Below, piece by piece: positions 1 through 8,400 of a stretch of DNA of 8,790 nt. The stretch spans positions 1 to 8,790 of the forward strand of contig CAJKAP010000020.1 of the NCBI GenBank assembly GCA_905197905.1. The letters run 5' to 3'. A program made the position numbers and the translations under genes. The notes under the pieces are model-generated. The model had not been told where the DNA came from. It did not search any database and worked only from the letters and a program-made list of their open reading frames with translations. The number at the start of each line of letters is the position of its first letter. Position 1 is the first letter of the stretch. The DNA is from an uncultured Sutterella sp. GTDB taxonomy: Bacteria; Pseudomonadota; Gammaproteobacteria; Burkholderiales; Burkholderiaceae_F.

Positions 1-54
<54 letters not shown>

Positions 55-70
55 GACAATCGAGTGGAGA

Positions 71-99
71 AATATAGCATAAAAAAATAAGGAATACCC
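71..99 (-). promoter_or_regulatory. Candidate promoter of the tRNA-Ala gene
   Basis: On the minus strand a TATATT -10-like hexamer (71-76) lies 16 nt before the tRNA 5' end, preceded by a T-rich tract (81-90). Transcription would start near 64 and leave a short leader. The -35 position (about 94-99, GGGTAT) does not match TTGACA, so only the -10 element and the spacing support this call. Confidence 0.35.
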
Positions 100-267
100 G
101 CCAGAATATGTAACTAGTTATTTCTAACTTCGTCAAACTCTTTCACAATGAAGTCATCCTTTTTTCGCTACTCCTTTCGGCTCACCCCTTTATTTCTCTG
201 TTTTCCACTTGGGTTATCACGCCTCAGGCTTTAAACTGCTGTACCATTATAGATCTGACTCTCTCGC

Positions 268-295
268 TTTTTTACTCCTTCTTCAGGAGAAAAAA
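268..295 (+). promoter_or_regulatory. Hairpin in the uvrA leader enclosing an AGGAG motif
   Basis: CTCCT (275-279) and AGGAG (285-289) form a perfect 5-bp stem around the loop TCTTC. The flanking T6 (268-273) and A6 (290-295) can extend it to 11 bp with one bulged A (274). It is not a normal intrinsic terminator, because neither strand has a T run downstream of the stem. The AGGAG is 55 nt upstream of the uvrA ATG, too far to be its ribosome binding site. The hairpin could shape the 5' UTR, or it may be incidental. Confidence 0.4.
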
Positions 296-343
296 CGACC
301 GCTATAGAAAAATTTATTGCACTGCTACTACTGATCAAGTCAC

Positions 344-3300
344 ATGTCTACAAAGCATCCAGAAGCGTCTACTCCTCCAACTCAAAACACCACTCCAGTG
401 ATCAAAATCCGTGGAGCCAAACAGAATAACCTTAAAAACCTCGACTTGGATATTCGTACCGGGGAACTCACCGTGGTGACGGGGCTCTCTGGCTCTGGGA
501 AAAGTTCTTTAGTTTTCGACACGCTCTACGCGGAAGGACAACGCCGCTACGTTGAAACGTTTAGTCCTTATGCTCGTCAGTTCTTAGACCGTATGGATCG
601 TCCACACGTCGATGCGATTGAAGGTGTGCCGCCTGCAATTGCGATTGACCAAACAGGCGTGGTGCGCACCTCACGCTCTACCGTAGGGACAATGACAGGG
701 GTCAATGACCTCGTAAAGCTCCTTTTTGCACACAATGCACACGCTTTTTGTCCTGAATGTGGCGAAGAAGTACGCCATTACACGCCGCAAAGCATTTTTG
801 AATCACTTGAAAAAGGAATTGCCGAGTTTGCTGAAAACGTACGAGTGTATCTCACCTTTGAGGTGACGGCTCCTGCCTCCTTGCCCATTGAAACGGTAGA
901 AGCGGGGCTTTCTGCACAGGGTTTTAGCAAAATTCTTGATCGCCGCACAACAAAAAAAGAAACCCGCCTTTGGGTGGTCTTAGACCGCTTCAAGGCGAAT
1001 CGTCTCGTACGTGAGCGTGCCATTGATGCGATTGAACAAGGTTTGGAAAAGGGTGCTGGAAAAATTCAAATTTTTCTAGACAAGGCTGACGGTAAAGGAG
1101 AAAGGCCTTGGCGTACGTATCGCCAAGGCTTTGTGTGCGCTCACTGCGACACAACGTTCCGAGAACCCGTGCCTTCACTCTTTAGTTTTAATTCTCCCTT
1201 AGGTGCTTGCGAAACCTGTAAGGGCTTTGGGCGCGTAATGTCCATTGATCCCAACCTCGTCATTCCCGATCCTACAATTTCACTCTACCAAGGCGCGATT
1301 CGCGTTGCTTCTGGGGGGAAGACTGGTCAAGAATTACAGGAAGATTTGATGAAGGGCGCCTATCGCATGGGCGTCCGAGTTGATGTGCCTTACCAAGATT
1401 TGACTGCAGAAGAAAAAGCTTGGGTCTGGGGCGGAGACAAAGTCTGGAAAACGGAGCCCAAACACCCCTCTGCAGGAGGACGACGTTGGTACGGTCTTGA
1501 TGAATTCTTTGGCTGGCTAGAGTCACACTCCTACAAGATGCACGTTCGTGTGCTCTTGTCTCGCTACCGTGCGTATACACCCTGCCCTGCCTGTGGTGGA
1601 GCTCACCTTAAAGCGGATGCTCTTAATTGGCGCTATGGCACTGCCGAAAGTAAAACTCTGGTGTTGGCCAACGTAAAAGACGCCTCAGCTATTCTATTTG
1701 AGCCTTTGCACATGAAAATGTCCAAAGAAAAGTACGAGTCGCTCCCTGGCTTTCACTTCTATGAACTCACGAATTTACCGGTCGAAGTCCTGCACAAGTT
1801 CTGCCTGAAAATGCGCCCTTCTGCCAACAAAGAAGAGGCGATGGTGCTTGATGAGGTGATCTCTCGTCTTTCCTACTTGTGCGACGTGGGTTTAGGCTAC
1901 TTGACACTTGATCGACAAAGTCGCACTTTGTCGGGCGGAGAGGTACAGCGTGTCAATTTAACCACGGCCTTAGGAACTTCACTCGTCAATACGCTTTTTG
2001 TGTTGGACGAACCCAGCATTGGTTTGCACCCACGCGACATGGATCGCGTCAACTCTGTGATGGAGCGCCTAAGTCGCGCGGGCAATACCCTTGTCGTGGT
2101 TGAACACGACCCTCAAGTGATGCTTGCGGCGGATCGACTCATAGACTTGGGTCCTAACGCGGGGAAATACGGCGGTGAAATTATTTTTGACGGGGACACG
2201 CGTAGCGTGTTGAATGCCAACACAGAAACGGCACTTTATCTCTCTGGAAAAAAGCGCATCAGCCGTGCGCGTCCAAAAGCCGTTACCAAAGACACTTTAC
2301 GTCTTGGTCTTGAAGGCGTAAGCGAACACAATCTCAAAAATATTGATATCTCTATACCTCTTCAACGTTTTGTGGCGGTTGCTGGAGTTTCAGGCGCAGG
2401 AAAATCCACTTTGATTGCAGACGTATTGGTGCCTGCCATTGACCGTCAATTAAAAACTGGAACGGCCACACCTGGAGCTTATAAGTGCCTCTCTGGCGTC
2501 TTGCCGACCAAGCTTGCTTTCGTGGATCAAAGTCCTATTGGGCGCACAACGCGCGGGAATCCTGTGAGCTATGTGCACGCGTTTGATGGCATTCGCCATC
2601 TTTTTGCCGAAACTCCCGAGGCGAGCGTTGCTAAGCTCTCCTACAAAGATTTCTCCTTTAATTCGGGTGAAGGTCGCTGCCCAGTCTGCGGCGGGGCAGG
2701 TACGGAACACGTCGAGATGCAATTCCTCTCTGACGTTTATTTGCCCTGCCCAGCTTGCCATGGTAAGCGCTATCACGACAGCGTGCTTGAAATCAAAATT
2801 ACTTTACGTGGCAAGCAATACAACATCGCTGAGGTACTTGATCTCACAGTGGATGAAGCCAGTGAACTTTTGTCTCATGTACCCAACGTCATTCATGGGC
2901 TACGTCATTTGCAAAGCGTGGGCTTAGGTTACCTCACTTTGGGGCAACCCTTGACCACGCTTTCTGGCGGTGAAACACAGCGCTTGAAGCTCGCTAGCCA
3001 CTTAGCTGACAACTTCCAAGGGAAAGCGACTCGCGCAGGCACGCTCTTTATCTTCGATGAACCCACCACGGGTTTGCACTTTAAAGATATTGCTCGCTTG
3101 GTGAATATTTTCGATTCGCTCGTCGCGATGGGCCACTCTGTGCTCGTGGTTGAACACAACTTGGATATTCTCAATGTGGCAGATTGGGTCATTGAGCTAG
3201 GACCAGAAGGTGGCGAGCAAGGTGGGTACCTTATGTTTGAAGGAACCCCAGACGTACTCGTCACTCAACCAACGCACACTGGGCGCGCTCTACATGCTTG

Positions 3301-6022
3301 GCGTGAAACCCAAGAAGGGCGCAATACAGAGGCATTCTTCCACTTCCCAGATACAAATCGTGCGCTCTTGCCGCGCCCCGATGAAATCACGGTGGAGGGT
3401 GCACGTGAACATAACCTTCAAGACCTCTCGGTCTCGATTCCGCACAATGAATTTACAGTTATCACTGGCCCCTCGGGTTCGGGGAAATCCACCTTAGCCT
3501 TTGATATCATCTTTGCTGAAGGTCAGCGTCGCTATCTTGAATCTTTGAACGCATACGCGCGTACTATGGTTCAACCCCCACCCTTGCCGGATGTGGATGC
3601 CGTACGCGGTATTCCACCTTCGGTGGCAATTGAACAACGCACTTCTCGTGGTGGGCTTCGCTCAACCGTTGCTACGATGACGGAAATCTATCATTTCTTG
3701 CGTCTAATCTTTGGGAAGTTAGGAACTCAATACTGCCCTGACTGTCATGTTGACAGCGCGTCACGCACAGAAGATGAAATAGTTCAGGCGGTGTTAGATC
3801 GCTGGCCGAAGAAAAAGGTTGAACTTTGGCTTCCTCTTGCGCATCATCGAAAGGGCTCTTTCAAAACGGTCTTCGCTCATTATCAGAAGTTGGGCTTGAA
3901 TGAATTCATCGTTGATGGCATTCGTGAAAACTTACTCGGAAAAACAAACCACAGCCTTGTGCTACGTGCCGAACACGATGTTTCAGTCTGCCTAGGCACA
4001 CTCAGTACAGAAAGCAAAGAAGAATTAGCCCGCGAAATCACCAGAGCGCTCAACATATCTGAAGAACGCGCCATTTTCGTTTGCGCAGCTAATCAGGATA
4101 GCAATGGCGTGTACCTTTCTACGCGCTCTAGTTGTCCATCGTGTCAACGCAGTTTTGCGGTACTTGATCCAAAACTCTTCTCTTACAATTCCCCAGTCGG
4201 AACTTGTCCAACTTGTTCTGGCTATGGCATTTTGACCGACGCTATTAAAAAAGCTCAAAAGACAGAAGAGACGCTTTACAACGAGGAAGTTTCCTCTTCC
4301 GATGAAGCGAATGGTGTGGATAATCTTTGCCCGACCTGCCACGGTCAGCGACTCAATGAAGTTGCTCTTGCTGTATTCTGGAAAAAGCACAATATTGCTG
4401 AATTTGGCGCAATGACCATCAACGAGATGCTCGACTTCTTTTCGCACGTTGAGCTCTCACCAAGAGAAAAGGCTATTGCAGGTGACGCGATTAAAGAGAT
4501 TATCTCTCGTCTGCATTTCCTTCAAGAAGTGGGCTTAAATTATCTCACTTTGGATCGCTCGGCTCCAACGCTCTCTGGAGGTGAAGCGCAACGTATTCGT
4601 TTGGCAGCTCAGCTAGGTAGCAACTTGCGTGGGGCTTGCTACGTGTTGGACGAGCCGACCATTGGCCTGCATCCGCGCGACAATCAGATGCTTTTGAATG
4701 TGATCGAAACCCTCACGCACAAAGGCAATACCTTGCTCGTTGTCGAACACGACGAAGACACTATCCGTCGTGCCGATCATATCATTGATATTGGTCCAGG
4801 AGCGGGGACGCTAGGTGGTAAATTAGTCGCCGAAGGGTCTTTAGCAGAAGTGATGAACAATCAGAATTCCATCACTGGGAAGTTCTTAAAGAATCCGCTA
4901 CTTCACACTGGTGAACCAGATAGCCCTTACCAAAAGGGTGTCGATTCTCATCTTGAAGTCATTGCTCCGAAGTTACGTAACCTCAAGATTGATAATCTTG
5001 AAGTGCCACTTGGCAAACTTGTCGTGATGACAGGAGTCTCTGGGTCGGGTAAATCAACCCTGATGCACGAAATTCTCTACAAAAATCTGGCTCCTGTGGG
5101 TACACTCAAGAAAGGACAGCCACTCACATGGCATCATTGTCAGGAAATCAAAGGGTGGGACAAGATTCGCCGTGTGTTACACGTTGATCAAACACCAATT
5201 GGTAAAACACCGCGTTCGTGCCCTGCTACCTATGTTGGCTTCTATGAAGCGATTCGTGACCTATTTGCAGGGCTTCCTGAAAGCCAGGCACGTGGTTATG
5301 ACGCTAGACGTTTCACTTTTAACCTAGCGGGTGGTCGTTGCGAAGAATGTAGTGGTCAGGGGTTTAAAGTTTTAGCAATGAATTTCCTTCCTGATGTGAA
5401 GGTCGAGTGTGATGTCTGTCATGGTTCGCGCTTTAACCCTGAAACGTTAGCTGTCACTTGGCGAGACCACAATATCGGAGATATTTTGCGTCTTTCGGTT
5501 GACGATGCGGTGGAACTCTTTGAAAGCCATCCTGCAATTGCACGCCCCTTGAAACTCATGCAAGACGTGGGCTTAGGGTACTTGAAGTTAGGGCAACCCT
5601 CGCCAACCCTCTCTGGTGGAGAAGCTCAACGCTTGAAGCTCGTCACAGAGCTCGCCAAAGTGAAGGATGCTCCAACACGCTCGACGCGCTCACGTGCGTC
5701 ATTAGGCACGCTCTATGTATTAGATGAACCGACGGTGGGCTTACACATGAATGACGTTGCAAAACTCATTGATGTGCTCAAACGCTTGGTTGCCAATGGC
5801 AATACCGTGGTTGTGATTGAACACAATCTGGACGTCATGGCCGAAGCCGACTGGATTATAGACTTGGGGCCAGAGGCTGGTGCGCAAGGAGGGGTACTGT
5901 GTGGCGAAGGCACGCCAAAAGCGATCTCTCAGCTCAAGACGCATACCGGTCTTGCTCTAAAGACTTTCCTTAAAGAGCATCGTCCCAAACGGAGCTCTGC
6001 TAAGAAAACCGCTGCTCGTTAA
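344..6022 (+). CDS. uvrA: Tandem double-length excinuclease ABC subunit A (UvrA), four ABC ATPase cores
   Basis: UvrA is the DNA-damage-recognition ATPase that loads UvrB in nucleotide excision repair. This 1892-residue protein is about twice the usual 940 residues and contains two UvrA units, roughly 17-986 and 1014-1875, joined by a linker of about 27 residues. Walker A motifs start at 47, 681, 1042 and 1564 (lysines 53, 687, 1048, 1570). LSGGE signatures start at 529, 873, 1410 and 1756. Walker B Asp-Glu pairs are at 555/556, 905/906, 1436/1437 and 1794/1795. The zinc modules are C265-C268-C289-C292, C779-C782-C802-C805, C1264-C1267-C1288-C1291 and C1666-C1669-C1689-C1692. UvrB-binding-domain-sized segments lie at about 140-264 and 1135-1263. 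The second unit lacks about 84 residues between its first zinc module and the next CxxC (C1329/C1332). The C-terminal 14 residues are Lys/Arg-rich. The start is the first ATG after an in-frame TGA (332-334); no Shine-Dalgarno sequence is visible. The family call is near certain. Whether this is the main UvrA or a paralogue cannot be told from the window. Confidence 0.97.
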   Translation: MSTKHPEASTPPTQNTTPVIKIRGAKQNNLKNLDLDIRTGELTVVTGLSGSGKSSLVFDTLYAEGQRRYVETFSPYARQFLDRMDRPHVDAIEGVPPAIAIDQTGVVRTSRSTVGTMTGVNDLVKLLFAHNAHAFCPECGEEVRHYTPQSIFESLEKGIAEFAENVRVYLTFEVTAPASLPIETVEAGLSAQGFSKILDRRTTKKETRLWVVLDRFKANRLVRERAIDAIEQGLEKGAGKIQIFLDKADGKGERPWRTYRQGFVCAHCDTTFREPVPSLFSFNSPLGACETCKGFGRVMSIDPNLVIPDPTISLYQGAIRVASGGKTGQELQEDLMKGAYRMGVRVDVPYQDLTAEEKAWVWGGDKVWKTEPKHPSAGGRRWYGLDEFFGWLESHSYKMHVRVLLSRYRAYTPCPACGGAHLKADALNWRYGTAESKTLVLANVKDASAILFEPLHMKMSKEKYESLPGFHFYELTNLPVEVLHKFCLKMRPSANKEEAMVLDEVISRLSYLCDVGLGYLTLDRQSRTLSGGEVQRVNLTTALGTSLVNTLFVLDEPSIGLHPRDMDRVNSVMERLSRAGNTLVVVEHDPQVMLAADRLIDLGPNAGKYGGEIIFDGDTRSVLNANTETALYLSGKKRISRARPKAVTKDTLRLGLEGVSEHNLKNIDISIPLQRFVAVAGVSGAGKSTLIADVLVPAIDRQLKTGTATPGAYKCLSGVLPTKLAFVDQSPIGRTTRGNPVSYVHAFDGIRHLFAETPEASVAKLSYKDFSFNSGEGRCPVCGGAGTEHVEMQFLSDVYLPCPACHGKRYHDSVLEIKITLRGKQYNIAEVLDLTVDEASELLSHVPNVIHGLRHLQSVGLGYLTLGQPLTTLSGGETQRLKLASHLADNFQGKATRAGTLFIFDEPTTGLHFKDIARLVNIFDSLVAMGHSVLVVEHNLDILNVADWVIELGPEGGEQGGYLMFEGTPDVLVTQPTHTGRALHAWRETQEGRNTEAFFHFPDTNRALLPRPDEITVEGAREHNLQDLSVSIPHNEFTVITGPSGSGKSTLAFDIIFAEGQRRYLESLNAYARTMVQPPPLPDVDAVRGIPPSVAIEQRTSRGGLRSTVATMTEIYHFLRLIFGKLGTQYCPDCHVDSASRTEDEIVQAVLDRWPKKKVELWLPLAHHRKGSFKTVFAHYQKLGLNEFIVDGIRENLLGKTNHSLVLRAEHDVSVCLGTLSTESKEELAREITRALNISEERAIFVCAANQDSNGVYLSTRSSCPSCQRSFAVLDPKLFSYNSPVGTCPTCSGYGILTDAIKKAQKTEETLYNEEVSSSDEANGVDNLCPTCHGQRLNEVALAVFWKKHNIAEFGAMTINEMLDFFSHVELSPREKAIAGDAIKEIISRLHFLQEVGLNYLTLDRSAPTLSGGEAQRIRLAAQLGSNLRGACYVLDEPTIGLHPRDNQMLLNVIETLTHKGNTLLVVEHDEDTIRRADHIIDIGPGAGTLGGKLVAEGSLAEVMNNQNSITGKFLKNPLLHTGEPDSPYQKGVDSHLEVIAPKLRNLKIDNLEVPLGKLVVMTGVSGSGKSTLMHEILYKNLAPVGTLKKGQPLTWHHCQEIKGWDKIRRVLHVDQTPIGKTPRSCPATYVGFYEAIRDLFAGLPESQARGYDARRFTFNLAGGRCEECSGQGFKVLAMNFLPDVKVECDVCHGSRFNPETLAVTWRDHNIGDILRLSVDDAVELFESHPAIARPLKLMQDVGLGYLKLGQPSPTLSGGEAQRLKLVTELAKVKDAPTRSTRSRASLGTLYVLDEPTVGLHMNDVAKLIDVLKRLVANGNTVVVIEHNLDVMAEADWIIDLGPEAGAQGGVLCGEGTPKAISQLKTHTGLALKTFLKEHRPKRSSAKKTAAR

Positions 6023-6029
6023 AAGGGAT

Positions 6030-6074
6030 AACAGCCTTCGTCGGAGTAACCCGAAGAAGGCTGTTGAATTTTCT
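6030..6074. terminator. Bidirectional intrinsic terminator between uvrA and lptG
   Basis: Arms 6030-6044 and 6051-6065 are 15 nt each and pair with one internal mismatch around a 6-nt loop (AGTAAC). On the plus strand the stem ends in TT and is followed by GAATTTTCT, eight bases after the uvrA stop codon. On the minus strand it is followed by ATCCCTTTT, downstream of lptG. It sits between convergent genes and can serve both. Confidence 0.85.
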
Positions 6075-6085
6075 AAAGTAACAAT

Positions 6086-7225
6086 TTAACGTCGTTCCAC
6101 AAAGAACATCGCTATTGCCCCAGCAATTAGCATCCCTAACGTTGGCGCTAGCGCAGCCCACATCGGCGTCAATATCGTGGTCGAGCCCAAGTAGGAGAAG
6201 ATGTTACTCAACGCGTAGAACGTAATCCCGATCATAATTCCAGCAAACATCTTGATGGCCATACCTCCAGAGCGTGCATTCATATACGCAAAAGGCATCG
6301 AAAGCGTCATCATCACCAGGGTACTAAGCGGATAAAAGAGCTTGGTCCAAAACGCAATTTCTTGCTTTTCGGAGTCCTGACTATTCGCCTTCAAATGTGT
6401 AATCATGCGAGAAAGGTCACGTAGAGACATATCGTCTGGACGACTCGTGAAAACGGAAAGCATATCAGGGCCCAACGTAGAAGAGAAGACCAACGATTTC
6501 TCCGTCGTGCGTTTCACTTCGAGCCCTTTCACCTCAGCCTCTTCTCCACGAGGCACAGAGGGATAGGTACTGATATCAACGTCGTGCAATGTCCAACCCT
6601 GATCTGTACTGTAGCTCGCCGTCTTGGAGCTAATCATTCGGAGGAGAAAACCATTGTCGGAGAATTCAAATACGCGCCAAGCCCCTGTCTCACGGTTATT
6701 ATCCGCACGAATGTAGCTCACGTTGATGTAGCGATTTAGTGTCTGATTGTCGAGCACGACTACATCGCGCAACCAAACTCCAGTGGAATAACCACGCGCC
6801 GTAAGATTCTGAGACTTCGAGAGCGTTTTCACTTCAACAGCGTATTTTTCCGCTGGAGGAGCCAGAAACTCACCAAAAACGTAGGTTGTCCCCACGAGAA
6901 TGACCGCAGACACTGAAAGCGATAAGCACAAACGTAGAGGCGATAAACCAGCTACACGCAAAACGGTAAATTCAGAACTCGCCGCCCAGCGCGACATGAT
7001 GTAAATCGAACTCAACAATGCTGCAAGCGGCATCACCTGATAGATACGACCTGGCAGGGAAAGACCCGTTAAAAGGAAAGCGTCCGCAAGCGTTCTGCCG
7101 TTACCAATCGAATCGAGTTGCCCCACTAAATCAAAGAAGGCGAAAAGTGCCACGAGAGCGATGAGCGCAAAGAGCGTGGACGAAAGAATATCTTTCGTAA
7201 ACTGACGGGTAATAACTGTCATCAT
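6086..7225 (-). CDS. lptG: LPS export system permease LptG
   Basis: LptG is one of two inner-membrane permease subunits of LptB2FGC, which extracts lipopolysaccharide from the inner membrane and passes it to the LptC/LptA bridge. Numbered from a GTG at 7228, hydrophobic segments are at about 14-37, 60-82, 98-120, 296-315, 324-347 and 355-377. A periplasmic beta-rich domain of about 170 residues separates TM3 from TM4: the 3+3 layout of the LptF/LptG family. The segment SSEFTVLRVAG (from 84) matches the cytoplasmic coupling helix that docks on LptB, with a conserved Glu. The start reads GTG-ATG-ATG (7228, 7225, 7222). I chose the ATG at 7225, which shares one base with the lptF TGA stop and has an AAGGA Shine-Dalgarno 9 nt upstream inside lptF, suggesting translational coupling. 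Choosing LptG rather than LptF rests on its position as the second gene and on sequence resemblance. Confidence 0.93.
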   Translation of the reverse strand: MMTVITRQFTKDILSSTLFALIALVALFAFFDLVGQLDSIGNGRTLADAFLLTGLSLPGRIYQVMPLAALLSSIYIMSRWAASSEFTVLRVAGLSPLRLCLSLSVSAVILVGTTYVFGEFLAPPAEKYAVEVKTLSKSQNLTARGYSTGVWLRDVVVLDNQTLNRYINVSYIRADNNRETGAWRVFEFSDNGFLLRMISSKTASYSTDQGWTLHDVDISTYPSVPRGEEAEVKGLEVKRTTEKSLVFSSTLGPDMLSVFTSRPDDMSLRDLSRMITHLKANSQDSEKQEIAFWTKLFYPLSTLVMMTLSMPFAYMNARSGGMAIKMFAGIMIGITFYALSNIFSYLGSTTILTPMWAALAPTLGMLIAGAIAMFFVERR

Positions 7226-8352
7226 CACGGCACTTCCTTCCTCATACGATCACGCCAATACCACATTGATAACCAACCCGGTATCCAGCGAGTGCAGTAG
7301 ACCCAACGATAGTAAAGACCCACCGTGATCAAAAAGACCAGTCCATTTAAAGTGAAGAGCGCTGTCAGATAATGAAGGCGACCTTGCTCCACCCAATTCT
7401 GCATCACAGTGATCCCATTCAGGTAGAGAATGAAAATCAAAGAAGCAAAAATCAAATTCAAACTACGTCCAGCGCGAGGGCTGTTGCAAGAAAGTGGCAC
7501 TGCTAAGAGCGCTAAGTTAAGGGCGGCGAAGGGCCAGCATAAACGCCAAAAGACTTCTGCAAGAGATCGCGAGGATTTCTCTGCCATCAATAAACTCATC
7601 GGCTGGGCAGCCAGTTTCGAGGACTGCCAAGGATTATCAATCTTCACATCCATACGAAGACCGTATTCTTTAAAGTCGACCACACGCGTCTCTGCACTAT
7701 CTTTCTGAATATCGTAGCGGCGACCGTCATTAAGAATGACATAGCGATCGCCTTCCTCATTCGTGCGAATAGCTCCCGACTGGGCAATCAAGGTGGCATC
7801 ACTATCATGAGAGCGGTCAGCTACAAAGACTTTACCCACTGTGTTATTACTCTGATCCACGCTTTCTACAAAGAGAATACGGCGACCGCCTTGAAGCTCG
7901 ATAAAGCGACCTGTACTCAACTGATCAACGTCATCTTGTTGCTGGAATTGATTACGAATAATTTCGGACTGAGAGCGAGCCCAGGGGGAAATCACAACGC
8001 TCAGAACAGAAACCAAGAGCACCATAGGGATGGTGACTCGCAACACCGGGCTAATCCATGAGAGTAAGGATCGACCTCCAGAAGAGAACCAAACCACCAT
8101 TTCGTTATCCTGCCACCAACGCATCATCGTAATGAGCACGGCCACAAAGAGCGAGAGCGCAAGCAAGGGCGCAATATAGGTGAGAGAGTTATAGAGGATC
8201 ATTTGCAAGACTTCGGAATTGCCAATGGCACCACCAGAAGCCAGACTTAGCACGCGCACCATCCCCACGGCCAAGACAATCGTGTAGAGCACCGTAAAAA
8301 CACCACCCACAGTGTTGGATAGTTCGGTGACCAGAGATCGTTTCAGAATCAT
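7225..8352 (-). CDS. lptF: LPS export system permease LptF
   Basis: LptF is the partner of LptG in the inner-membrane LPS exporter. The 375-residue protein has hydrophobic segments at about 15-35, 52-77, 99-122, 270-289, 300-317 and 328-349, with a periplasmic beta-rich domain at about 125-260. The segment DNEMVVWFSSG carries a Glu that becomes residue 84 with the ATG start, the position I recall for the LptB-contacting Glu of E. coli LptF. The reading frame can extend three codons to a TTG (8361), but ATG at 8352 gives the family-typical MILKRSL start. No strong Shine-Dalgarno is seen, only a weak GGA about 14 nt upstream. The stop codon overlaps the lptG start by one base, so the two form an operon. 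After TM6 there is a Trp/Arg-rich tail of about 25 residues. Confidence 0.93.
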   Translation of the reverse strand: MILKRSLVTELSNTVGGVFTVLYTIVLAVGMVRVLSLASGGAIGNSEVLQMILYNSLTYIAPLLALSLFVAVLITMMRWWQDNEMVVWFSSGGRSLLSWISPVLRVTIPMVLLVSVLSVVISPWARSQSEIIRNQFQQQDDVDQLSTGRFIELQGGRRILFVESVDQSNNTVGKVFVADRSHDSDATLIAQSGAIRTNEEGDRYVILNDGRRYDIQKDSAETRVVDFKEYGLRMDVKIDNPWQSSKLAAQPMSLLMAEKSSRSLAEVFWRLCWPFAALNLALLAVPLSCNSPRAGRSLNLIFASLIFILYLNGITVMQNWVEQGRLHYLTALFTLNGLVFLITVGLYYRWVYCTRWIPGWLSMWYWRDRMRKEVP

Positions 8353-8378
8353 AGATAGCAAAAATCCAGTTACTCAAT

Positions 8379-8398
8379 GACTCGCACAACAAGGAGTC
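8379..8398. promoter_or_regulatory. Dyad GACTC-N10-GAGTC in the lptF leader
   Basis: This is a perfect 5-bp inverted repeat with a 10-nt centre, 27 bp upstream of the lptF ATG. It has the same 5-10-5 geometry as the next dyad (8401-8420), from which it is separated by two bases, so the centres are 22 bp apart, about two helical turns. It could be an operator pair or RNA stem-loops in the leader. Function is unknown. Confidence 0.35.
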
Positions 8399-8400
8399 TC

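Larger units (their letters stand above)
55..343. other. Gene-free spacer between divergent tRNA-Ala and uvrA
   Basis: I see no convincing gene in this AT-rich stretch. It holds the tRNA promoter region on the left, a 10-bp palindrome TAACTAGTTA (111-120) of unknown meaning, pyrimidine-rich sequence (about 150-210), and the uvrA leader. Possible uvrA -10 elements are TATAGA at 248-253 and again at 303-308, but neither has a good -35 partner. No CTG-N10-CAG LexA box is present, so SOS control of this uvrA is not supported by sequence. Confidence 0.6.

Noticed and set aside
111..120. Palindrome TAACTAGTTA between tRNA-Ala and uvrA
   Set aside because: A single 10-bp AT-rich palindrome in a low-GC spacer is expected by chance and has no partner site.
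220..343. Possible LexA box before uvrA (CTGTACCATTATAGAT, CTGCTACTACTGATCA)
   Set aside because: Neither has a CAG at the required 10-nt spacing, so they do not meet CTG-N10-CAG.
778..5944. Many open frames of 60-140 codons antisense to or out of frame with uvrA, for example 4025-4447 minus and 2571-2927 plus
   Set aside because: They are shadows of a strongly coding frame; none has a recognisable domain, and the uvrA frame holds conserved motifs throughout.
7430..8061. Plus-strand open frames opposite lptF (7430-7708 and 7807-8061)
   Set aside because: They lie on the antisense of a conserved membrane protein gene, have skewed composition and show no independent support.
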